A stretch of 64,000 nt of DNA from Phytobacter diazotrophicus (GCA_004346725.1 SMDE01000001.1:372001-436000); one strand, 5' to 3'. Positions 47,089 through 58,451 are shown, counted from the first letter of the stretch. Program-made: numbers and translations. Notes: a model not told the origin generated them from the sequence alone.

Positions 47089-48420
47089 TTAGCCCAAATC
47101 TGCCATCAGCACTTTTGAACGCCGCTGATAGTTGTACATCTCTTTTTTACTTTCCGGCAGGGAATCGATATCCACCGGGGTAAAGCCGCGTTCCTGGAAC
47201 CAGTGGATGCTGCGGGTGGTGAGGACAAAGAGTTTGCTCAGACCCATCTGTCTCGCCTGGGCCGCAATGCGCTCAAGCAACACCTCGCCGCGCGATGAAC
47301 TGCGATAGTCCGGATGTACCGCTACGCAGGCCATTTCGCCGATTTTTTCTTCCTGGAACGGATAGAGCGCCGCACAGGCGATGGTCAGGTTATCGCGCTG
47401 AATGATGGTGAATTTATCGATCTCCATCTCCAGTTGTTCACGCGAACGACGCACCAGGATACCTTGCTGCTCCAGTGGACGAATCAGCTCAAGAATGCCG
47501 CCGATATCGTTAATGGTGGCACGACGGATCTGTTCCGCGCTCTCCATTACAATCTGCGTACCGATACCGTCGCGAGAGAATAGCTCCTGCAATAAGGCGC
47601 CATCTTCCTGATAACTGATCAGGTGGCTGCGGCGAACGCCACTGCGACAGGCTTTCATCGCGCCACGCAGGAAACGTACTGTTCCGGAGTGGTAATCGCC
47701 TTGCTCTTCCAGCGATTCGACCCGCGACTGGGCTTCGTTCGGGAACATCTCGGAGACAATCTGCCCATCTTCGTTGTAGACGCCCTGCGATGAACAAAAG
47801 CCAATCATCTTTTCTGCTTTCAGTTTGATGGCCAGTTGTGTCGCAATCTCTTCCGAGGTGAGGTTAAAGCTTTCGCCAGTGACAGACACCGCAACGGGGC
47901 CGAGCAGCACAATCGCGCCGCTGTCTAACTGGCGGTGGATGGCTTCTTCATCGATACGACGGATACGTCCGCTATGGCAATAGTCAACGCCATCGTCCAC
48001 GCCCAGCGGCTGGGCGATGATGAAGTTGCCGCTCACCACGTTAATGTGCGCGCCCTGCAATGGCGTATTGTTCAGACTCATGGAGAGGCGAGCGGTAATA
48101 TCCAGTTGCAGCAGACCGGCGGCCTGTTTCACCAGTTCAAGCGTTTTGGCATCTGTCACACGGGTATGTTTGTGATACACCGGTTCGTGATTATGCGCAG
48201 CAAGATTGGCATCAATCTGCGGACGTGCGCCATACACCACCACCAGGCGAATACCGAGGCTGTGGAGTAAGCCTATGTCGCTGACAATGCTGGAAAAGTT
48301 TTCATGTTCAATGGCTTCGCCACCCAACATGATGACAAACGTTTTTCCCCGATGGGTATTAATATAGGGAACAGAATGGCGAAATCCCTGTACCAGTTCG
48401 GTTCTGCGTTCCTTTACCAC
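47089..48420 (-). CDS. argA: N-acetylglutamate synthase ArgA
   Basis: ArgA (443 aa) makes N-acetylglutamate, the first step of arginine synthesis. The N-terminal two thirds is an amino-acid-kinase-like domain ([15 protein letters not shown]) for arginine feedback; the C-terminal GNAT domain carries [20 protein letters not shown]. The start is GTG at 48420, because GAGG lies 7 bases upstream and the resulting [10 protein letters not shown] equals the family N-terminus; the upstream in-frame codons are TTG and GCC. Paired ArgR boxes lie directly upstream. Confidence 0.95.
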   Translation of the reverse strand: MVKERRTELVQGFRHSVPYINTHRGKTFVIMLGGEAIEHENFSSIVSDIGLLHSLGIRLVVVYGARPQIDANLAAHNHEPVYHKHTRVTDAKTLELVKQAAGLLQLDITARLSMSLNNTPLQGAHINVVSGNFIIAQPLGVDDGVDYCHSGRIRRIDEEAIHRQLDSGAIVLLGPVAVSVTGESFNLTSEEIATQLAIKLKAEKMIGFCSSQGVYNEDGQIVSEMFPNEAQSRVESLEEQGDYHSGTVRFLRGAMKACRSGVRRSHLISYQEDGALLQELFSRDGIGTQIVMESAEQIRRATINDIGGILELIRPLEQQGILVRRSREQLEMEIDKFTIIQRDNLTIACAALYPFQEEKIGEMACVAVHPDYRSSSRGEVLLERIAAQARQMGLSKLFVLTTRSIHWFQERGFTPVDIDSLPESKKEMYNYQRRSKVLMADLG

Positions 48421-48431
48421 GGCCAACCCTC

Positions 48432-48470
48432 ACTGCATGATTATTCGTAAATTGTGTATTTTTATTCTTT
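48432..48470. promoter_or_regulatory. Paired ArgR boxes of argA
   Basis: Two 18-base ARG boxes, ACTGCATGATTATTCGTA (48432-48449) and TGTGTATTTTTATTCTTT (48453-48470), are separated by 3 bases. Each half-site has about four of five consensus bases (TGAAT/ATTCA). The 3-base spacing is the canonical arrangement for one ArgR hexamer. They overlap the argA leader/promoter, so arginine-ArgR repression is expected. Confidence 0.75.
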
Positions 48471-48646
48471 TATGGCGCTGGGTGCAAGCCATAAATTCGC
48501 CTTAGACAAAGAATAATTCCTGCGTGCTATTGCATGGATTGTGTATGTTTACCCTTTTATAGATGACAGTTTATGCGTCATTCGTTAAAGTTTTCGGTCA
48601 AATCTGACGTTTACTTAGTATTTCATCTTTTTTGCTCGGGAGAAGC

Positions 48647-49900
48647 ATGTCGGGAAGTCAATCAAGGCTGAGCCGCCGCCAATTGTTACAAGGGGCGGGC
48701 GCTATGTGGTTATTGAGCGTGAGTCAGGTCGGTCTTGCCGCCGTCAGTCAGGTGGTGGCGGTGCGCGTCTGGCCTGCGTCAACCTATACTCGCGTGACCG
48801 TTGAGTCTAACCGTGTGCTGAAATATCGCCAGTTTGCGCTCAGCAATCCGGATCGGCTGGTTGTTGATATTGAAGACGTTAACCTGAACTCCGTTTTGAA
48901 AGGGATGGGGAGTCAAATTCGCGGCGATGATCCTTTTATCAAATCTGCGCGCGTTGGGCAGTTTGATCCAAAAACGGTGCGTATGGTGTTTGAGCTTAAG
49001 CAGGATATTAAACCGCAGCTCTTCGCCCTTGCGCCGGTGGCAGGGTTTAAAGAACGTCTGGTAATGGATCTTTATCCGGCGAATGCGAAAGATGTTCAGG
49101 ATCCGCTGCTCGCGCTTCTGGAAGAGTACAACCAGGGCGACCTGGAAAAACAGGTGCCGCCAGCGCAAAGCGGGCCACAACCGGGCAAAGCGGGGCGGGA
49201 TCGGCCGATCGTTATTATGCTGGATCCTGGCCATGGCGGTGAGGATCCGGGCGCTATCGGGAAATACCGGACCCGCGAAAAAGATGTGGTGCTGCAAATT
49301 GCCCGTCGCCTGCGCGCGCTGATTGAGCAGGAAGGCAATATGAAAGCCTACATGACACGCAATGAGGATGTGTTTATCCCCTTGAAAGTGCGTGTCGCCA
49401 AAGCGCAAAAGCAGCGCGCCGACCTGTTTGTTTCCATTCATGCGGACGCCTTTAGCAGCCGCCAGCCGAGCGGTTCGTCGGTCTTTGCCCTCTCAACCAA
49501 AGGGGCGACCAGTACGGCGGCGAAATACCTTGCGGAAACGCAGAATGCCTCCGACTTAATCGGTGGGGTTAGCAAGAGCGGCGATCGTTATCTCGACCAT
49601 ACGATGTTCGATATGGTGCAGTCACTAACCATTAACGACAGCCTGAAATTTGGCAAAGCGGTGCTCAACAAGCTGGGTAATGTTAACAACCTGCATAAAA
49701 ACAGTGTCGAGCAGGCCGGGTTCGCGGTACTGAAAGCACCGGATATTCCGTCGATTCTGGTCGAAACGGCGTTTATCAGTAACGTGGAAGAAGAGCGTAA
49801 GCTTAAGACGGCGAAATTCCAGCAAGAGGTGGCGGAGTCGATTCTTGCAGGGATTAAGGCGTATTTTGCCGATGGCGCAACGCTGGCAAGAAGAGGCTAG
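48647..49900 (+). CDS. amiC: N-acetylmuramoyl-L-alanine amidase AmiC
   Basis: AmiC (417 aa) splits septal peptidoglycan during division in the periplasm. It has a twin-arginine signal ([16 protein letters not shown]), an AMIN domain (about 35-160) for septal targeting, and an Amidase_3 domain with zinc ligands in [12 protein letters not shown], the Glu in the RTREKDVV region and SIHADAF. The ATG at 48647 follows GGGAGAAG and matches the family; the upstream in-frame TTG at 48632 is rejected. EnvC/NlpD-type activation is family knowledge. Confidence 0.95.
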   Translation: MSGSQSRLSRRQLLQGAGAMWLLSVSQVGLAAVSQVVAVRVWPASTYTRVTVESNRVLKYRQFALSNPDRLVVDIEDVNLNSVLKGMGSQIRGDDPFIKSARVGQFDPKTVRMVFELKQDIKPQLFALAPVAGFKERLVMDLYPANAKDVQDPLLALLEEYNQGDLEKQVPPAQSGPQPGKAGRDRPIVIMLDPGHGGEDPGAIGKYRTREKDVVLQIARRLRALIEQEGNMKAYMTRNEDVFIPLKVRVAKAQKQRADLFVSIHADAFSSRQPSGSSVFALSTKGATSTAAKYLAETQNASDLIGGVSKSGDRYLDHTMFDMVQSLTINDSLKFGKAVLNKLGNVNNLHKNSVEQAGFAVLKAPDIPSILVETAFISNVEEERKLKTAKFQQEVAESILAGIKAYFADGATLARRG

Positions 49901-49920
49901 TGTTTTAGTCAGGATTTTAT

Positions 49921-50020
49921 TCGAGGCGGCAACGGAATGAATCCCCGGGAGCGTACAAAGGTACGTGACTGGGGTGAATGAGGGCAGCCAACAATGGCAC
50001 AGCCTGAAGGGTGAAGAATA
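49921..50020. repeat. ERIC element between amiC and the tRNA genes
   Basis: The core GAATCCCCGGGAGCGTACAA followed by GGTACGTGACTGGGGTGAATG is the classical ERIC inverted repeat (arms ATCCCCGGGAGC and GTGACTGGGGT). The right part (GGGCAGCCAACAATGG...GAAGGGTGAAGAATA) follows the ERIC consensus as well. Confidence 0.88.
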
Positions 50021-50047
50021 AAAACAAAAAAACACCCTTGAGGGTGC
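50020..50047 (-). terminator. Terminator of the initiator tRNA operon
   Basis: On the minus strand the stem AGCACCC/GGGTGTT with loop TCAA is followed by a T-rich run (TTTTTTTGTTTTTATT). It ends the transcript of the three tRNA genes. Confidence 0.85.
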
Positions 50048-50056
50048 TTATGAAAT

Positions 50057-50133
<77 letters not shown>

Positions 50134-50177
50134 TCCGTCTTTACTCTTCATCGAGTAAATGTGCATCAGATTGTAAT

Positions 50178-50254
<77 letters not shown>

Positions 50255-50299
50255 TCCGCGTTTACTCTTCCATCGAGTAAATTTACTTCTGATTTTAAT

Positions 50300-50376
<77 letters not shown>

Positions 50377-50580
50377 TCCGTGGATGCGCACTATACTCCG
50401 CTAACATTTTGATGCAACCCTTTTTTAACGGAATAGCTTATTAGCGCGACATTTGTATAAAAACAGTACGATAAGGGTGTTTTTTGTACTGCATTTGCGG
50501 CAGGTTGCGCAATCGCATTTCATTCGCAGGGGCGGTTTGTTATCTTCATCACGCTCCGGATTAACCAGAAGATGAGAGAA

Positions 50581-51678
50581 ATGAAAGGACGTTGGGCAAA
50601 ATATCTACTCGCAGGCGCAATGGCAGCACTTCTCGCCGCCTGTACTTCAAAGCCGACCGATCGCGGTCAACAATATAAGGACGGGAAATTCTCCCAGCCT
50701 TTCTCTCTGGTAAACCAGCCTGATGCGACTGGCGCGCCGATTAACGCGGGCGACTTTGCCGAGCAGGTAAATCAAATCCGCAGCGCTTCTCCGCGCCTCT
50801 ATTCAGGACAGAGCAACGTTTATAACGCGGTACAGCAGTGGCTGCGTGCCGGAGGCGATACCCGCACGATGCGCCAGTACGGTATTGATGCCTGGCAGAT
50901 GGAAGGGGCGGATAACTACGGTAACGTCCAGTTCACCGGTTATTACACGCCGGTTGTGCAGGCGCGCCATACCCGCCAGGGCGAGTTCCAGTATCCGATT
51001 TATCGCATGCCGCCTAAACGTGGGCGTCTGCCTTCCCGCGCCGAGATTTACGCGGGCGCATTGAGCGACAGCTACGTGCTGGCCTATAGCAACTCGCTGA
51101 TGGATAACTTCATCATGGACGTTCAGGGGAGCGGCTATATTGATTTTGGCGACGGTAGCCCGCTGAACTTCTTTAGCTATGCTGGCAAAAATGGTCATCC
51201 CTATCGCAGTATCGGTAAAGTGCTGATCGACCGGGGCGAGTATAAAAAAGAAGACATGTCGATGCAGGCAATCCGCCACTGGGGTGAAACCCACAGTGAA
51301 GCGGAAGTGCGTGCCTTACTGGAAGAAAACCCGTCATTTGTCTTCTTTAAACCGCAATCCTACGCACCGGTGAAAGGGGCGAGTGCGGTACCGCTGATTG
51401 GCCGCGCATCTGTAGCATCTGATCGCAGTATTATCCCGGCGGGCACCACGCTGTTGGCAGAAGTGCCGCTGCTTGATGCGAATGGCAAATTTACCGGTCA
51501 GTATGAGTTACGACTGATGGTGGCGCTGGATGTTGGCGGCGCCATTAAGGGCCAGCACTTCGATATCTATCAGGGGATTGGCCCGGATGCCGGTCACCGT
51601 GCCGGGTGGTACAACCATTATGGTCGCGTGTGGGTGCTGAAAACCGCGCCGGGGACGGGTAACGTCTTTAGCGGTTGA
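50581..51678 (+). CDS. mltA: Membrane-bound lytic murein transglycosylase A MltA
   Basis: MltA (365 aa) is an outer-membrane lipoprotein that cuts glycan strands and leaves anhydromuramic ends. The lipobox LLAAC gives the lipidated cysteine near residue 21. The barrel domain carries the conserved FTGYYTPVV segment, and the catalytic Asp is in the C-terminal ALDVGGAIKGQHFDIYQG region. The ATG at 50581 matches the family N-terminus MKGRW; the ATG at 50572 three codons earlier is less likely. Confidence 0.95.
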   Translation: MKGRWAKYLLAGAMAALLAACTSKPTDRGQQYKDGKFSQPFSLVNQPDATGAPINAGDFAEQVNQIRSASPRLYSGQSNVYNAVQQWLRAGGDTRTMRQYGIDAWQMEGADNYGNVQFTGYYTPVVQARHTRQGEFQYPIYRMPPKRGRLPSRAEIYAGALSDSYVLAYSNSLMDNFIMDVQGSGYIDFGDGSPLNFFSYAGKNGHPYRSIGKVLIDRGEYKKEDMSMQAIRHWGETHSEAEVRALLEENPSFVFFKPQSYAPVKGASAVPLIGRASVASDRSIIPAGTTLLAEVPLLDANGKFTGQYELRLMVALDVGGAIKGQHFDIYQGIGPDAGHRAGWYNHYGRVWVLKTAPGTGNVFSG

Positions 51679-51728
51679 GTGTGATACGCTAAAATTGGTT
51701 TTCAAGAATAACGGATTTATGGCATGAC

Positions 51729-51757
51729 GTAGCCCCGGTAAGCGAAGCGCCACCGGG
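51729..51757. repeat. REP unit after mltA
   Basis: GTAGCCCCGGTAAGCGAAGC followed by GCCACCGGG is the inverse of the REP unit at 13948, here near-complete. It lies in the mltA-tcdA gap and may stabilise the mltA mRNA end. Confidence 0.8.
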
Positions 51758-51800
51758 AGTTCCCCTAACTTCATCGCTCCAGGGTTGTCAGCAACATCAT

Positions 51801-51828
51801 GGGTGAGGGATAAACCTCACCCTTTTTA
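51801..51828 (+). terminator. Terminator of mltA
   Basis: A perfect stem GGGTGAGG/CCTCACCC with loop GATAAA is followed by TTTTTA. It lies just before tcdA. Confidence 0.88.
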
Positions 51829-51841
51829 CATCTGAGGTCTT

Positions 51842-52654
51842 ATGTCTGTGGTAATCAGCGATGCCTGGCGCCAGCGTTTTGGCGGCACGGCGCGTTTATA
51901 CGGTGAAAAAGCGCTACAACTGTTTGCCGATTCGCATATCTGCGTCGTTGGCATCGGCGGAGTCGGTTCATGGGTTGCCGAAGCGCTGGCGCGCACAGGA
52001 ATTGGCGCTATTACATTGATCGATATGGATGATGTCTGCGTGACCAATACCAACCGGCAGATTCACGCCCTGCGTGACAACGTTGGTCTGGCAAAAGCGG
52101 AAGTGATGGCGCAGCGTATTTCGCTGATTAACCCGGAGTGTCGCGTCACCGTGATTGACGATTTCGTGACGGCCAATAACGTCGCCCAGTACATGGCGGC
52201 CGGTTACAGCTACGTGATTGACGCCATCGACAGCGTGCGCCCGAAAGCGGCGCTGATCGCCTGGTGCCGCCGCAATAAAATCCCGTTGGTGACCACAGGC
52301 GGTGCAGGCGGACAGATCGATCCGACGCAAATCCAGGTGGCCGATCTGGCAAAAACCATTCAGGATCCGCTGGCGGCAAAACTGCGTGAGCGCCTCAAAA
52401 GCGATTTTGGCGTGGTCAAAAACAGCAAAGGCAAACTGGGCGTGGATTGTGTTTTTTCCACCGAAGCGCTGGTTTACCCGCAGGCAGATGGCTCAGTGTG
52501 CGCGATGAAAAGCACGGCAGAAGGGCCAAAACGGATGGATTGTGCGTCAGGTTTTGGCGCCGCGACCATGGTAACCGCCACCTTTGGTTTTGTGGCGGTG
52601 TCCCATGCACTGAAAAAAATGATGGCAAAAGCGGAGCGTCAGGAAAGCGCCTGA
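51842..52654 (+). CDS. tcdA: tRNA threonylcarbamoyladenosine dehydratase TcdA
   Basis: TcdA (270 aa; also CsdL/YgdL) is an E1-like enzyme that cyclises t6A37 to ct6A in tRNA using ATP. The nucleotide loop is [21 protein letters not shown] (residues 35-55, given as GxGGVGS), with [13 protein letters not shown] after it. It converges with csdE with a 16-base overlap. CsdA-CsdE supply sulfur transfer linked to TcdA in E. coli, so the cluster is functional. Confidence 0.94.
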   Translation: MSVVISDAWRQRFGGTARLYGEKALQLFADSHICVVGIGGVGSWVAEALARTGIGAITLIDMDDVCVTNTNRQIHALRDNVGLAKAEVMAQRISLINPECRVTVIDDFVTANNVAQYMAAGYSYVIDAIDSVRPKAALIAWCRRNKIPLVTTGGAGGQIDPTQIQVADLAKTIQDPLAAKLRERLKSDFGVVKNSKGKLGVDCVFSTEALVYPQADGSVCAMKSTAEGPKRMDCASGFGAATMVTATFGFVAVSHALKKMMAKAERQESA

Positions 52655-53088
52655 CGCGCGGCATCCTGCACGGCGGCCGCCAGGGCCGCCAGCCCCTGAT
52701 TACGTGAAGCACTGAGCTCCGCGCGCAATCCCAGTTCGTCAAAGAGTGCCAGCGGATCGCCTGCCAGCAAGACCTGTGGCAGCTTGCCTTCGATGGCCGT
52801 CAGCAGCACGGCCAGCATACCGCGAACGATTCGACCCTCGCTGTCGCCAAAAAAGTGCAGCGCGCCGTTTTCTGCGGCTGTACACCCCAGCCAGACACGG
52901 TTTTCACAGCCTGCGATTTCTCGCGCCTGCGCTTTCAGTTCGTCGGAAAGCGAGGGTAACTGTTTGCCCAGCAAAATTAGCTGACGGTATTTATCTTCCC
53001 ACTGTTTAAGAGGAAGAAAGGTCTGGCGTAGCGTCTCTTCGGTAATGGAATGGCCAAAGGGATGCCCGGCAAATGCGGCATTAATCAT
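52639..53088 (-). CDS. csdE: Sulfur acceptor protein CsdE
   Basis: CsdE (149 aa) is a SufE-family protein that takes sulfur from CsdA on a cysteine, C61 in [10 protein letters not shown]. The ATG at 53088 shares its A with the csdA stop (TGATG), so translation is coupled; an in-frame TTG at 53091 is less likely. Confidence 0.94.
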   Translation of the reverse strand: MINAAFAGHPFGHSITEETLRQTFLPLKQWEDKYRQLILLGKQLPSLSDELKAQAREIAGCENRVWLGCTAAENGALHFFGDSEGRIVRGMLAVLLTAIEGKLPQVLLAGDPLALFDELGLRAELSASRNQGLAALAAAVQDAARQALS

Positions 53089-54293
53089 CAATCCACCAGT
53101 AAATCTAAGGCGCGGTCAACGGCGTCAACCAGCGCGTCCACATCATGTTGGGTATTATAGGGGGCAAAAGAGGCGCGAAGCGTCCCTTTTACCCCAAGCG
53201 CCGCTAACAGCGGTTGCGCGCAATGTTGCCCGGCCCGCAGGGCAATGCCATAACCCGCCAACAGAGTGACCATATCGCTGTGGTGTACACCTTCAAAATC
53301 GAAGGCCAGCAGGCTGGAATCTTGGCAGCGGAAAGAGCGAAAGCCCGCCCGTTTTGCGAGCGCGTCTTCGGCAAGCGTCGCCAGGCCACGGCTGTAGCTT
53401 TCCGCCTGGGCGATATCAACACCGTTAAGCCACTCCAGCGCCGCGCCGAGGCCAATCACCCCGGCCACGTTTGGCGTACCCGCCTCAAGTTTGTACGGCA
53501 CAGGCTGCGTCTGAAAACCGTCAAATGTCACTTCGGTAATCATTTTGCCGCCGCCTAACCACGGTGACATGACATCCAGCAGATGCGATTTACCGTACAG
53601 CGCGCCGATGCCCGTTGGGCCATACAGCTTATGGCCGGAAAAGGCATAAAAGTCGATGTCCAAACGCTGAACGTCAGCCGGGAAATGCACGACCCCCTGT
53701 GCGCCATCCACCACCACGACCATGCCAGCCTCATGCGCAATAGCGATAGCCTGCTCCAGGTTCGGACACCCGCCGGTGACGTTCGACATCTGCCCCAGAG
53801 CGAGCATGCGGCTGCGTGGAGTAATGAGCTGTGGTAATTGACTGATATCCGGCAGGTTATCCACTCCCAGCGGCAGCTTAATCACGCGTGCGCCGGTCTG
53901 TTCTGCGACCATCAGCCACGGAACCAGGTTGGCATGATGCTCGGCTTCGCTGACGATGATTTCATCCCCGGCATTCAGGCGAGGGCGTGCATAGCTTTGC
54001 GCCACCATATTGATGGCTTCGGTGGTGCCGCGCGTCCAGACGATGTTCTTACCCGACGGAGCATTAAGCAGCGTCGCCACCTGATCGCGGGCAGACTCGT
54101 AACGCGCTGTCAGTTTTTGTGCTTCGGCAAACTGGCTGCGGTGAACGTTACCGGCGCTCAGGCTATAAAATTGCTGCGTTGCATCGATGACCGCCTGCGG
54201 TTTTAACGCTGTGGCGGCGCTGTCCAGATAAATACCGGCATCGGCGAGCGCGGGAAACTGGGCGCGAAACTGCGCCGGGTTGAAAGCGTTCAT
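53088..54293 (-). CDS. csdA: Cysteine desulfurase CsdA
   Basis: CsdA (401 aa) is a PLP cysteine desulfurase of the SufS-like group. The PLP lysine lies in [14 protein letters not shown], the active cysteine in [12 protein letters not shown]. The start at 54293 follows GAGGAA and matches the family length; the frame extends to 54362 but without a family-like N-terminus. It hands persulfide sulfur to CsdE. Confidence 0.94.
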   Translation of the reverse strand: MNAFNPAQFRAQFPALADAGIYLDSAATALKPQAVIDATQQFYSLSAGNVHRSQFAEAQKLTARYESARDQVATLLNAPSGKNIVWTRGTTEAINMVAQSYARPRLNAGDEIIVSEAEHHANLVPWLMVAEQTGARVIKLPLGVDNLPDISQLPQLITPRSRMLALGQMSNVTGGCPNLEQAIAIAHEAGMVVVVDGAQGVVHFPADVQRLDIDFYAFSGHKLYGPTGIGALYGKSHLLDVMSPWLGGGKMITEVTFDGFQTQPVPYKLEAGTPNVAGVIGLGAALEWLNGVDIAQAESYSRGLATLAEDALAKRAGFRSFRCQDSSLLAFDFEGVHHSDMVTLLAGYGIALRAGQHCAQPLLAALGVKGTLRASFAPYNTQHDVDALVDAVDRALDLLVD

Positions 54294-54486
54294 GGTATTC
54301 CTCGTATCAATCTGTTGATCGTCGCGCAAATTCATCCCCGGAGCAAGGAGGTTGATAACCATCGGAATTGTCTGTTTGTCCAGGCAACCTTCTGTAAGCA
54401 GGTTATGCTAATTACTGTTAGATGGATGTTTAAGCCTGTCAGTTATTGAGGTTTATTTAGCATTAATTGCTATGAGGAGAAAGAAG

Positions 54487-54717
54487 ATGAAAAAGACTGC
54501 TGCAATTATTTCTGCCTGTTTGTTTACTTTTGCACTGAGCGCCTGTTCCGGTCCTAACTACGCCTTACATACCAATGACGGGCGTACGATTGTCTCCGAC
54601 GGGAAACCGAAAACTGACGATCAAACCGGTATGATTTCGTATAAAGATGCCAACGGCAATGAACAGCAAATCAACCGTAGCGATGTGAAAGAGATGGTTG
54701 CGCTGGAGAAGAAATAA
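54487..54717 (+). CDS. ygdI: Small lipoprotein YgdI
   Basis: This 76-aa protein starts MKKTAAIISACLFTF and has the lipobox LSAC (C20). The remainder (ALHTNDGRTIVSDGKPKTDD) is the same small domain as in YgdR at 25888, so the two are paralogues. The ATG at 54487 follows GAGGAGAAAG; an upstream in-frame ATG at 54472 is rejected. It converges with GcvB. Function is unknown. Confidence 0.93.
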   Translation: MKKTAAIISACLFTFALSACSGPNYALHTNDGRTIVSDGKPKTDDQTGMISYKDANGNEQQINRSDVKEMVALEKK

Positions 54718-54732
54718 CGCCGTTTTTCGGGC

Positions 54733-54939
54733 AAAAAAAAGCACCGCAATCTTGCGGTGCTACATTAATCACTATGGACAGACAGGGTAAATGTACAGGA
54801 AGTGAAAAAGGGTAGTCTCGCTACCGTGGCCTGAATTTCAGACCAATTGCAAACACAACAACACAACATCACAACCGCAAGCCAAAAGCCCTTCAGAACA
54901 CGCATTCCAAAAAAAGCTTCTCGTTCCGGCTCAGGAAGT
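54733..54939 (-). ncRNA. gcvB: GcvB small RNA
   Basis: The roughly 207-nt RNA starts ACTTCCTGAGCCGGAACGAG and ends with the terminator GCACCGCAAGATTGCGGTGC plus eight U. The GU-rich R1 seed (around GGTTGTGATGTTGTGTTGTT, 54847-54880) and the later ACATTTACCCTGTCTGTCC segment are intact. GcvB with Hfq represses many amino-acid transport mRNAs. It is divergent from gcvA and is activated by GcvA, the conserved layout. Confidence 0.95.
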
Positions 54940-55067
54940 GCCGCCACTATAGGTATTTGCTGGTAGAAGCTCAACGGACAAATTATAATGGCTCAGATAA
55001 AAAAAACTAATAGGTTACGCATTGTTTCCTGTTTGTTAAAACGCCTTAACATCTAAGCCTGATAACC

Positions 55068-55982
55068 ATGTCCAAGCGATTACCACCCCTTAATGCATTA
55101 CGTGTTTTTGATGCTGCGGCGCGCCATTTAAGTTTCACGCGCGCGGCAGATGAGTTATTTGTGACGCAGGCCGCAGTAAGCCACCAAATCAAGTCTCTCG
55201 AGGATTTTCTGGGGCTCAAATTGTTTCGTCGGCGTAATCGTTCTCTGCTATTAACCGAGGAAGGGCAGAGTTATTTTCAGGATATTAAAGAGATATTTTC
55301 CCAACTGACCGAAGCGACGCGTAAACTCCAGGCCCGCAGTGCTAAAGGGGCGTTGACGGTCAGTTTGCTGCCCAGTTTTGCCATTCAATGGATGGTACCC
55401 CGCCTCTCTAGCTTTAACTCAGCTTATCCGGGAATCGACGTTCGAATCCAGGCTGTAGATCGCCAGGAAGACAAACTGGCGGATGACGTCGACGTGGCCA
55501 TTTTTTATGGTCGCGGCAACTGGCCGGGATTGCGTGTTGAAAAATTGTACGCGGAATATCTGTTGCCGGTCTGTTCACCGTTATTATTAACCGGTGATAA
55601 GCCTTTGAAAACGCCAGCGGATTTGGCGCAGCACACGCTGTTGCACGATGCGTCTCGCCGGGACTGGCAAACTTATACGCGGCAATTGGGTCTTAATCTT
55701 AACGTTCAGCAGGGACCTATTTTTAGCCATAGCGCGATGGTGCTACAGGCGGCAATCCATGGACAGGGGATCGCACTGGCCAACAATGTGATGGCACAGT
55801 CCGAAATTGAAGCAGGCCGTCTGGTCTGCCCTTTTAATGATGTTCTGGTCAGTAAGAACGCGTTTTATCTGGTTTGTCATGACAGCCAGGCAGAACTGGG
55901 TAAAATAGCCGCCTTTCGACAGTGGATCCTGGCAAAAGCGGCAAGCGAGCAGGAAAAATTTCGTTTCCGCTACGAACAATAA
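55068..55982 (+). CDS. gcvA: Glycine cleavage regulator GcvA
   Basis: GcvA (304 aa) is a LysR-type regulator of gcvTHP and gcvB. The HTH covers residues 7-60 (LNALRVFDAAARHLSFTRAA...TQAAVSHQIKSLE). It is highly similar to E. coli GcvA along its length, with one residue fewer. It diverges from gcvB across a 128-base gap that must hold both promoters. ygdD and rlmM follow on the same strand. Confidence 0.96.
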   Translation: MSKRLPPLNALRVFDAAARHLSFTRAADELFVTQAAVSHQIKSLEDFLGLKLFRRRNRSLLLTEEGQSYFQDIKEIFSQLTEATRKLQARSAKGALTVSLLPSFAIQWMVPRLSSFNSAYPGIDVRIQAVDRQEDKLADDVDVAIFYGRGNWPGLRVEKLYAEYLLPVCSPLLLTGDKPLKTPADLAQHTLLHDASRRDWQTYTRQLGLNLNVQQGPIFSHSAMVLQAAIHGQGIALANNVMAQSEIEAGRLVCPFNDVLVSKNAFYLVCHDSQAELGKIAAFRQWILAKAASEQEKFRFRYEQ

Positions 55983-56020
55983 TTGTACGCGCGGTAAGCG
56001 CATGACTTTAGGGTACGCAC

Positions 56021-56416
56021 ATGACCAGCCGTTTCATGTTGATTTTCGCCGCAGTGAGCGGTTTTGTTTATGTTGCGCTGGGAGCATTCGGCGCACATGT
56101 TTTAAGTAAATCGATGGGCGTTGTTGAGATGGGCTGGATCCAAACCGGCCTCAACTATCAGGCATTCCATACGCTGGCGGTTCTGGGACTGGCGGTGGCG
56201 ATGCAGCGTCGTATCAGCATCTGGTTTTACTGGAGTAGTGTATTTCTGGCCCTGGGCACGGTGTTATTTAGCGGCAGTCTGTATTGCCTGGCGCTTTCTC
56301 ATCTGCGCCTGTGGGCGTTTGTCACCCCTGTTGGCGGCGTCTGCTTCCTGGCAGGATGGGTGTTAATGTTTATTGGTGCAATCCGTCTGAAACGTAAGGG
56401 CGTTGTTCATGAATAA
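56021..56416 (+). CDS. ygdD: Inner-membrane protein YgdD (DUF423 family)
   Basis: This 131-aa protein has four hydrophobic segments and the DUF423 start [18 protein letters not shown]. Function is unknown. Its last codons overlap the rlmM start by 8 bases (ATGAATAA), so the two are coupled. Confidence 0.93.
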   Translation: MTSRFMLIFAAVSGFVYVALGAFGAHVLSKSMGVVEMGWIQTGLNYQAFHTLAVLGLAVAMQRRISIWFYWSSVFLALGTVLFSGSLYCLALSHLRLWAFVTPVGGVCFLAGWVLMFIGAIRLKRKGVVHE

Positions 56417-57509
56417 AGTTGTTTTACTGTGCCGCCCTGGTTTCGAGAAAGAGTGTGCCGCAGAAATTACCGACAAAGCCGGACGCCGCGAGGTGTTTGG
56501 TTTTGCCCGCGTCAAAGAGAACGCGGGCTATGTCATTTTCGAATGTTATCAGCCTGATGACGCAGACAAGCTGGCGCGTGAACTGCCGTTCAGCTCGCTG
56601 ATCTTCGCCCGTCAGATGTTTGTGGTCGGCGAGTTATTACAGAATCTGCCGCCGGAAGATCGCATTACTCCGATCGTGGGGATGTTGCAGGGTGTCGTGG
56701 AGAAAGGCGGTGACTTACGCGTTGAAGTGGCTGACACCAACGAAAGCAAAGAGCTAATGAAGTTCTGCCGCAAATTCACCGTGCCGCTGCGTGCGGCGCT
56801 GCGTGAGGCGGGCATTCTGGTGAACTACGAGACGCCGAAGCGCCCGGTGGTGCATGTGTTCTTTATCGCGCCGGGCTGTTGCTATACCGGGTACTCTTAC
56901 ACCACCAATAATTCACCGTTTTATATGGGCATCCCGCGTCTCAAGTTCCCTTCTGATGCGCCGAGCCGCTCAACGCTGAAACTGGAAGAAGCTTTCCATG
57001 TGTTTATCCCGGCCGATGAGTGGGACGAGCGCCTGGCGAACGGTATGCACGCGGTGGATCTGGGGGCTTGCCCTGGCGGCTGGACCTATCAACTGGTCAA
57101 ACGCAATATGTGGGTTGTCTCCGTGGATAATGGTCCGATGGCGCAAAGCCTGATGGATACCGGCCAGGTGACCTGGTTGCCGGAAGATGGCTTCCGCTAC
57201 CGTCCAAACCGCAACAACATTTCGTGGATGGTCTGCGACATGGTGGAAAAACCAGCTAAAGTGGCCGCGCTGATGGCGCAATGGCTGGTTAACGGCTGGT
57301 GCCGTGAAACCATTTTTAATCTCAAGTTGCCAATGAAAAAGCGCTACGAAGAGGTGCAGCAGAACCTGGCGTATATTCAGGAACAGCTTCAGGCGCACGG
57401 CATCAATGCCGAGATCCAGGCGCGCCAGCTTTACCATGACCGCGAAGAGGTGACGGTTCACGTCCGTCGCTGGTGGGCTGCGGTGGGTGGGCGTCGCGAC
57501 GAGCGCTAA
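56409..57509 (+). CDS. rlmM: 23S rRNA 2'-O-ribose C2498 methyltransferase RlmM
   Basis: RlmM (366 aa) methylates C2498 of 23S rRNA with SAM. An N-terminal THUMP-like part is followed by a Rossmann methyltransferase with [14 protein letters not shown] as motif I; the catalytic K/D/K set includes [11 protein letters not shown]. The ATG at 56409 lies inside the end of ygdD and gives the family N-terminus [16 protein letters not shown]. Confidence 0.95.
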   Translation: MNKVVLLCRPGFEKECAAEITDKAGRREVFGFARVKENAGYVIFECYQPDDADKLARELPFSSLIFARQMFVVGELLQNLPPEDRITPIVGMLQGVVEKGGDLRVEVADTNESKELMKFCRKFTVPLRAALREAGILVNYETPKRPVVHVFFIAPGCCYTGYSYTTNNSPFYMGIPRLKFPSDAPSRSTLKLEEAFHVFIPADEWDERLANGMHAVDLGACPGGWTYQLVKRNMWVVSVDNGPMAQSLMDTGQVTWLPEDGFRYRPNRNNISWMVCDMVEKPAKVAALMAQWLVNGWCRETIFNLKLPMKKRYEEVQQNLAYIQEQLQAHGINAEIQARQLYHDREEVTVHVRRWWAAVGGRRDER

Positions 57510-57522
57510 GCGTTTCCCATAT

Positions 57523-57548
57523 AACTGACCTGCCTGGCAGGTCAGTTT
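57523..57548. terminator. Bidirectional terminator between rlmM and xni
   Basis: A perfect 12-base inverted repeat AACTGACCTGCC/GGCAGGTCAGTT ends in TTTACTTT on the plus strand. It separates two convergent genes. Confidence 0.75.
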
Positions 57549-57585
57549 ACTTTCCCGCTTTTACAGACTAAACGCCGGTTGGTGG

Positions 57586-58341
57586 TTACCGGGAAAGACG
57601 CAACTGCTGTAAGTTGCCATCAATATGAATATCCGTTTGCAGGCGCGAGATATCGCGGCAGACAAAGGCCATCTCTTTATGCTCTTCGAGCTTCTTGCGC
57701 CACTTCTCCGGCACCTCATCCAGACGGGCATACAGACCCTCCAGATCCTGAAAGTCGGTCAGCAATTGTGCCGCGCTTTTCGGGCCAATCCCCGCGACCC
57801 CCGGTATTTTTGAACTGCTGATACCCGCAAGGCCCCAGTAGTCGGGGAGTTGTTGGGGTGAAACGCCGAACTCGCTGGCGATAAAGGGGGCATCCAGCCA
57901 GCGTTTCTGAAAGTAATCGCGAATGCGGATGCCCGGCTCCAGAAGCTGGCAGTAGCCTTTATCCGTGGAGACAATGGTGGCCTGATGTCCTGCATTTGCT
58001 ACTTTGCAGGCGAGCGTAGCGGCCAGATCGTCGGCTTCGTTACCCGGCGACACCCAACTTTGTACGCCGCGCTGAGCAAAAGCGGCACGCAGGTCCGGCA
58101 TCTCATCATGCAGGGTTTCCGGCATTGGCGGCCTTCCGGCTTTGTAATCGGGCAGCATCTGGTGCCGCCAGCTTTGGTTGCGGGCCTCATCGTCAAACAC
58201 GGCGACCGCGTGGGTAGGCTGGCTGTGGAGTATCAGCTGATCCAGCGCGTGCTGGCAGGTGGTGACGCAGGGCGAACCCTGAACCGCGTGAATACGTCGA
58301 ATAAGGTTGAGTGCGTCAACAATAAGCAGATGGATAGCCAC
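57586..58341 (-). CDS. xni: Flap endonuclease Xni (ExoIX)
   Basis: Xni (251 aa) is a homologue of the Pol I 5' nuclease domain. Metal-binding acids appear in [31 protein letters not shown] and STDKGY. The helix-hairpin-helix is in [14 protein letters not shown]. The start is GTG at 58341, with GGAGGG upstream and a family-like N-terminus VAIHLLIVD; the frame extends to 58434 but without support. Confidence 0.93.
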   Translation of the reverse strand: MAIHLLIVDALNLIRRIHAVQGSPCVTTCQHALDQLILHSQPTHAVAVFDDEARNQSWRHQMLPDYKAGRPPMPETLHDEMPDLRAAFAQRGVQSWVSPGNEADDLAATLACKVANAGHQATIVSTDKGYCQLLEPGIRIRDYFQKRWLDAPFIASEFGVSPQQLPDYWGLAGISSSKIPGVAGIGPKSAAQLLTDFQDLEGLYARLDEVPEKWRKKLEEHKEMAFVCRDISRLQTDIHIDGNLQQLRLSR

Positions 58342-58451
58342 CGTTCCCTCCAGGCCATGATACAGGCGTTCAGGGTAACATTGACGGGGCCGGGAGACTA
58401 TCCGCAGCAGGGGATTCGGGAAGACGCCTCGCAAAACGAGGCGCCGGATGA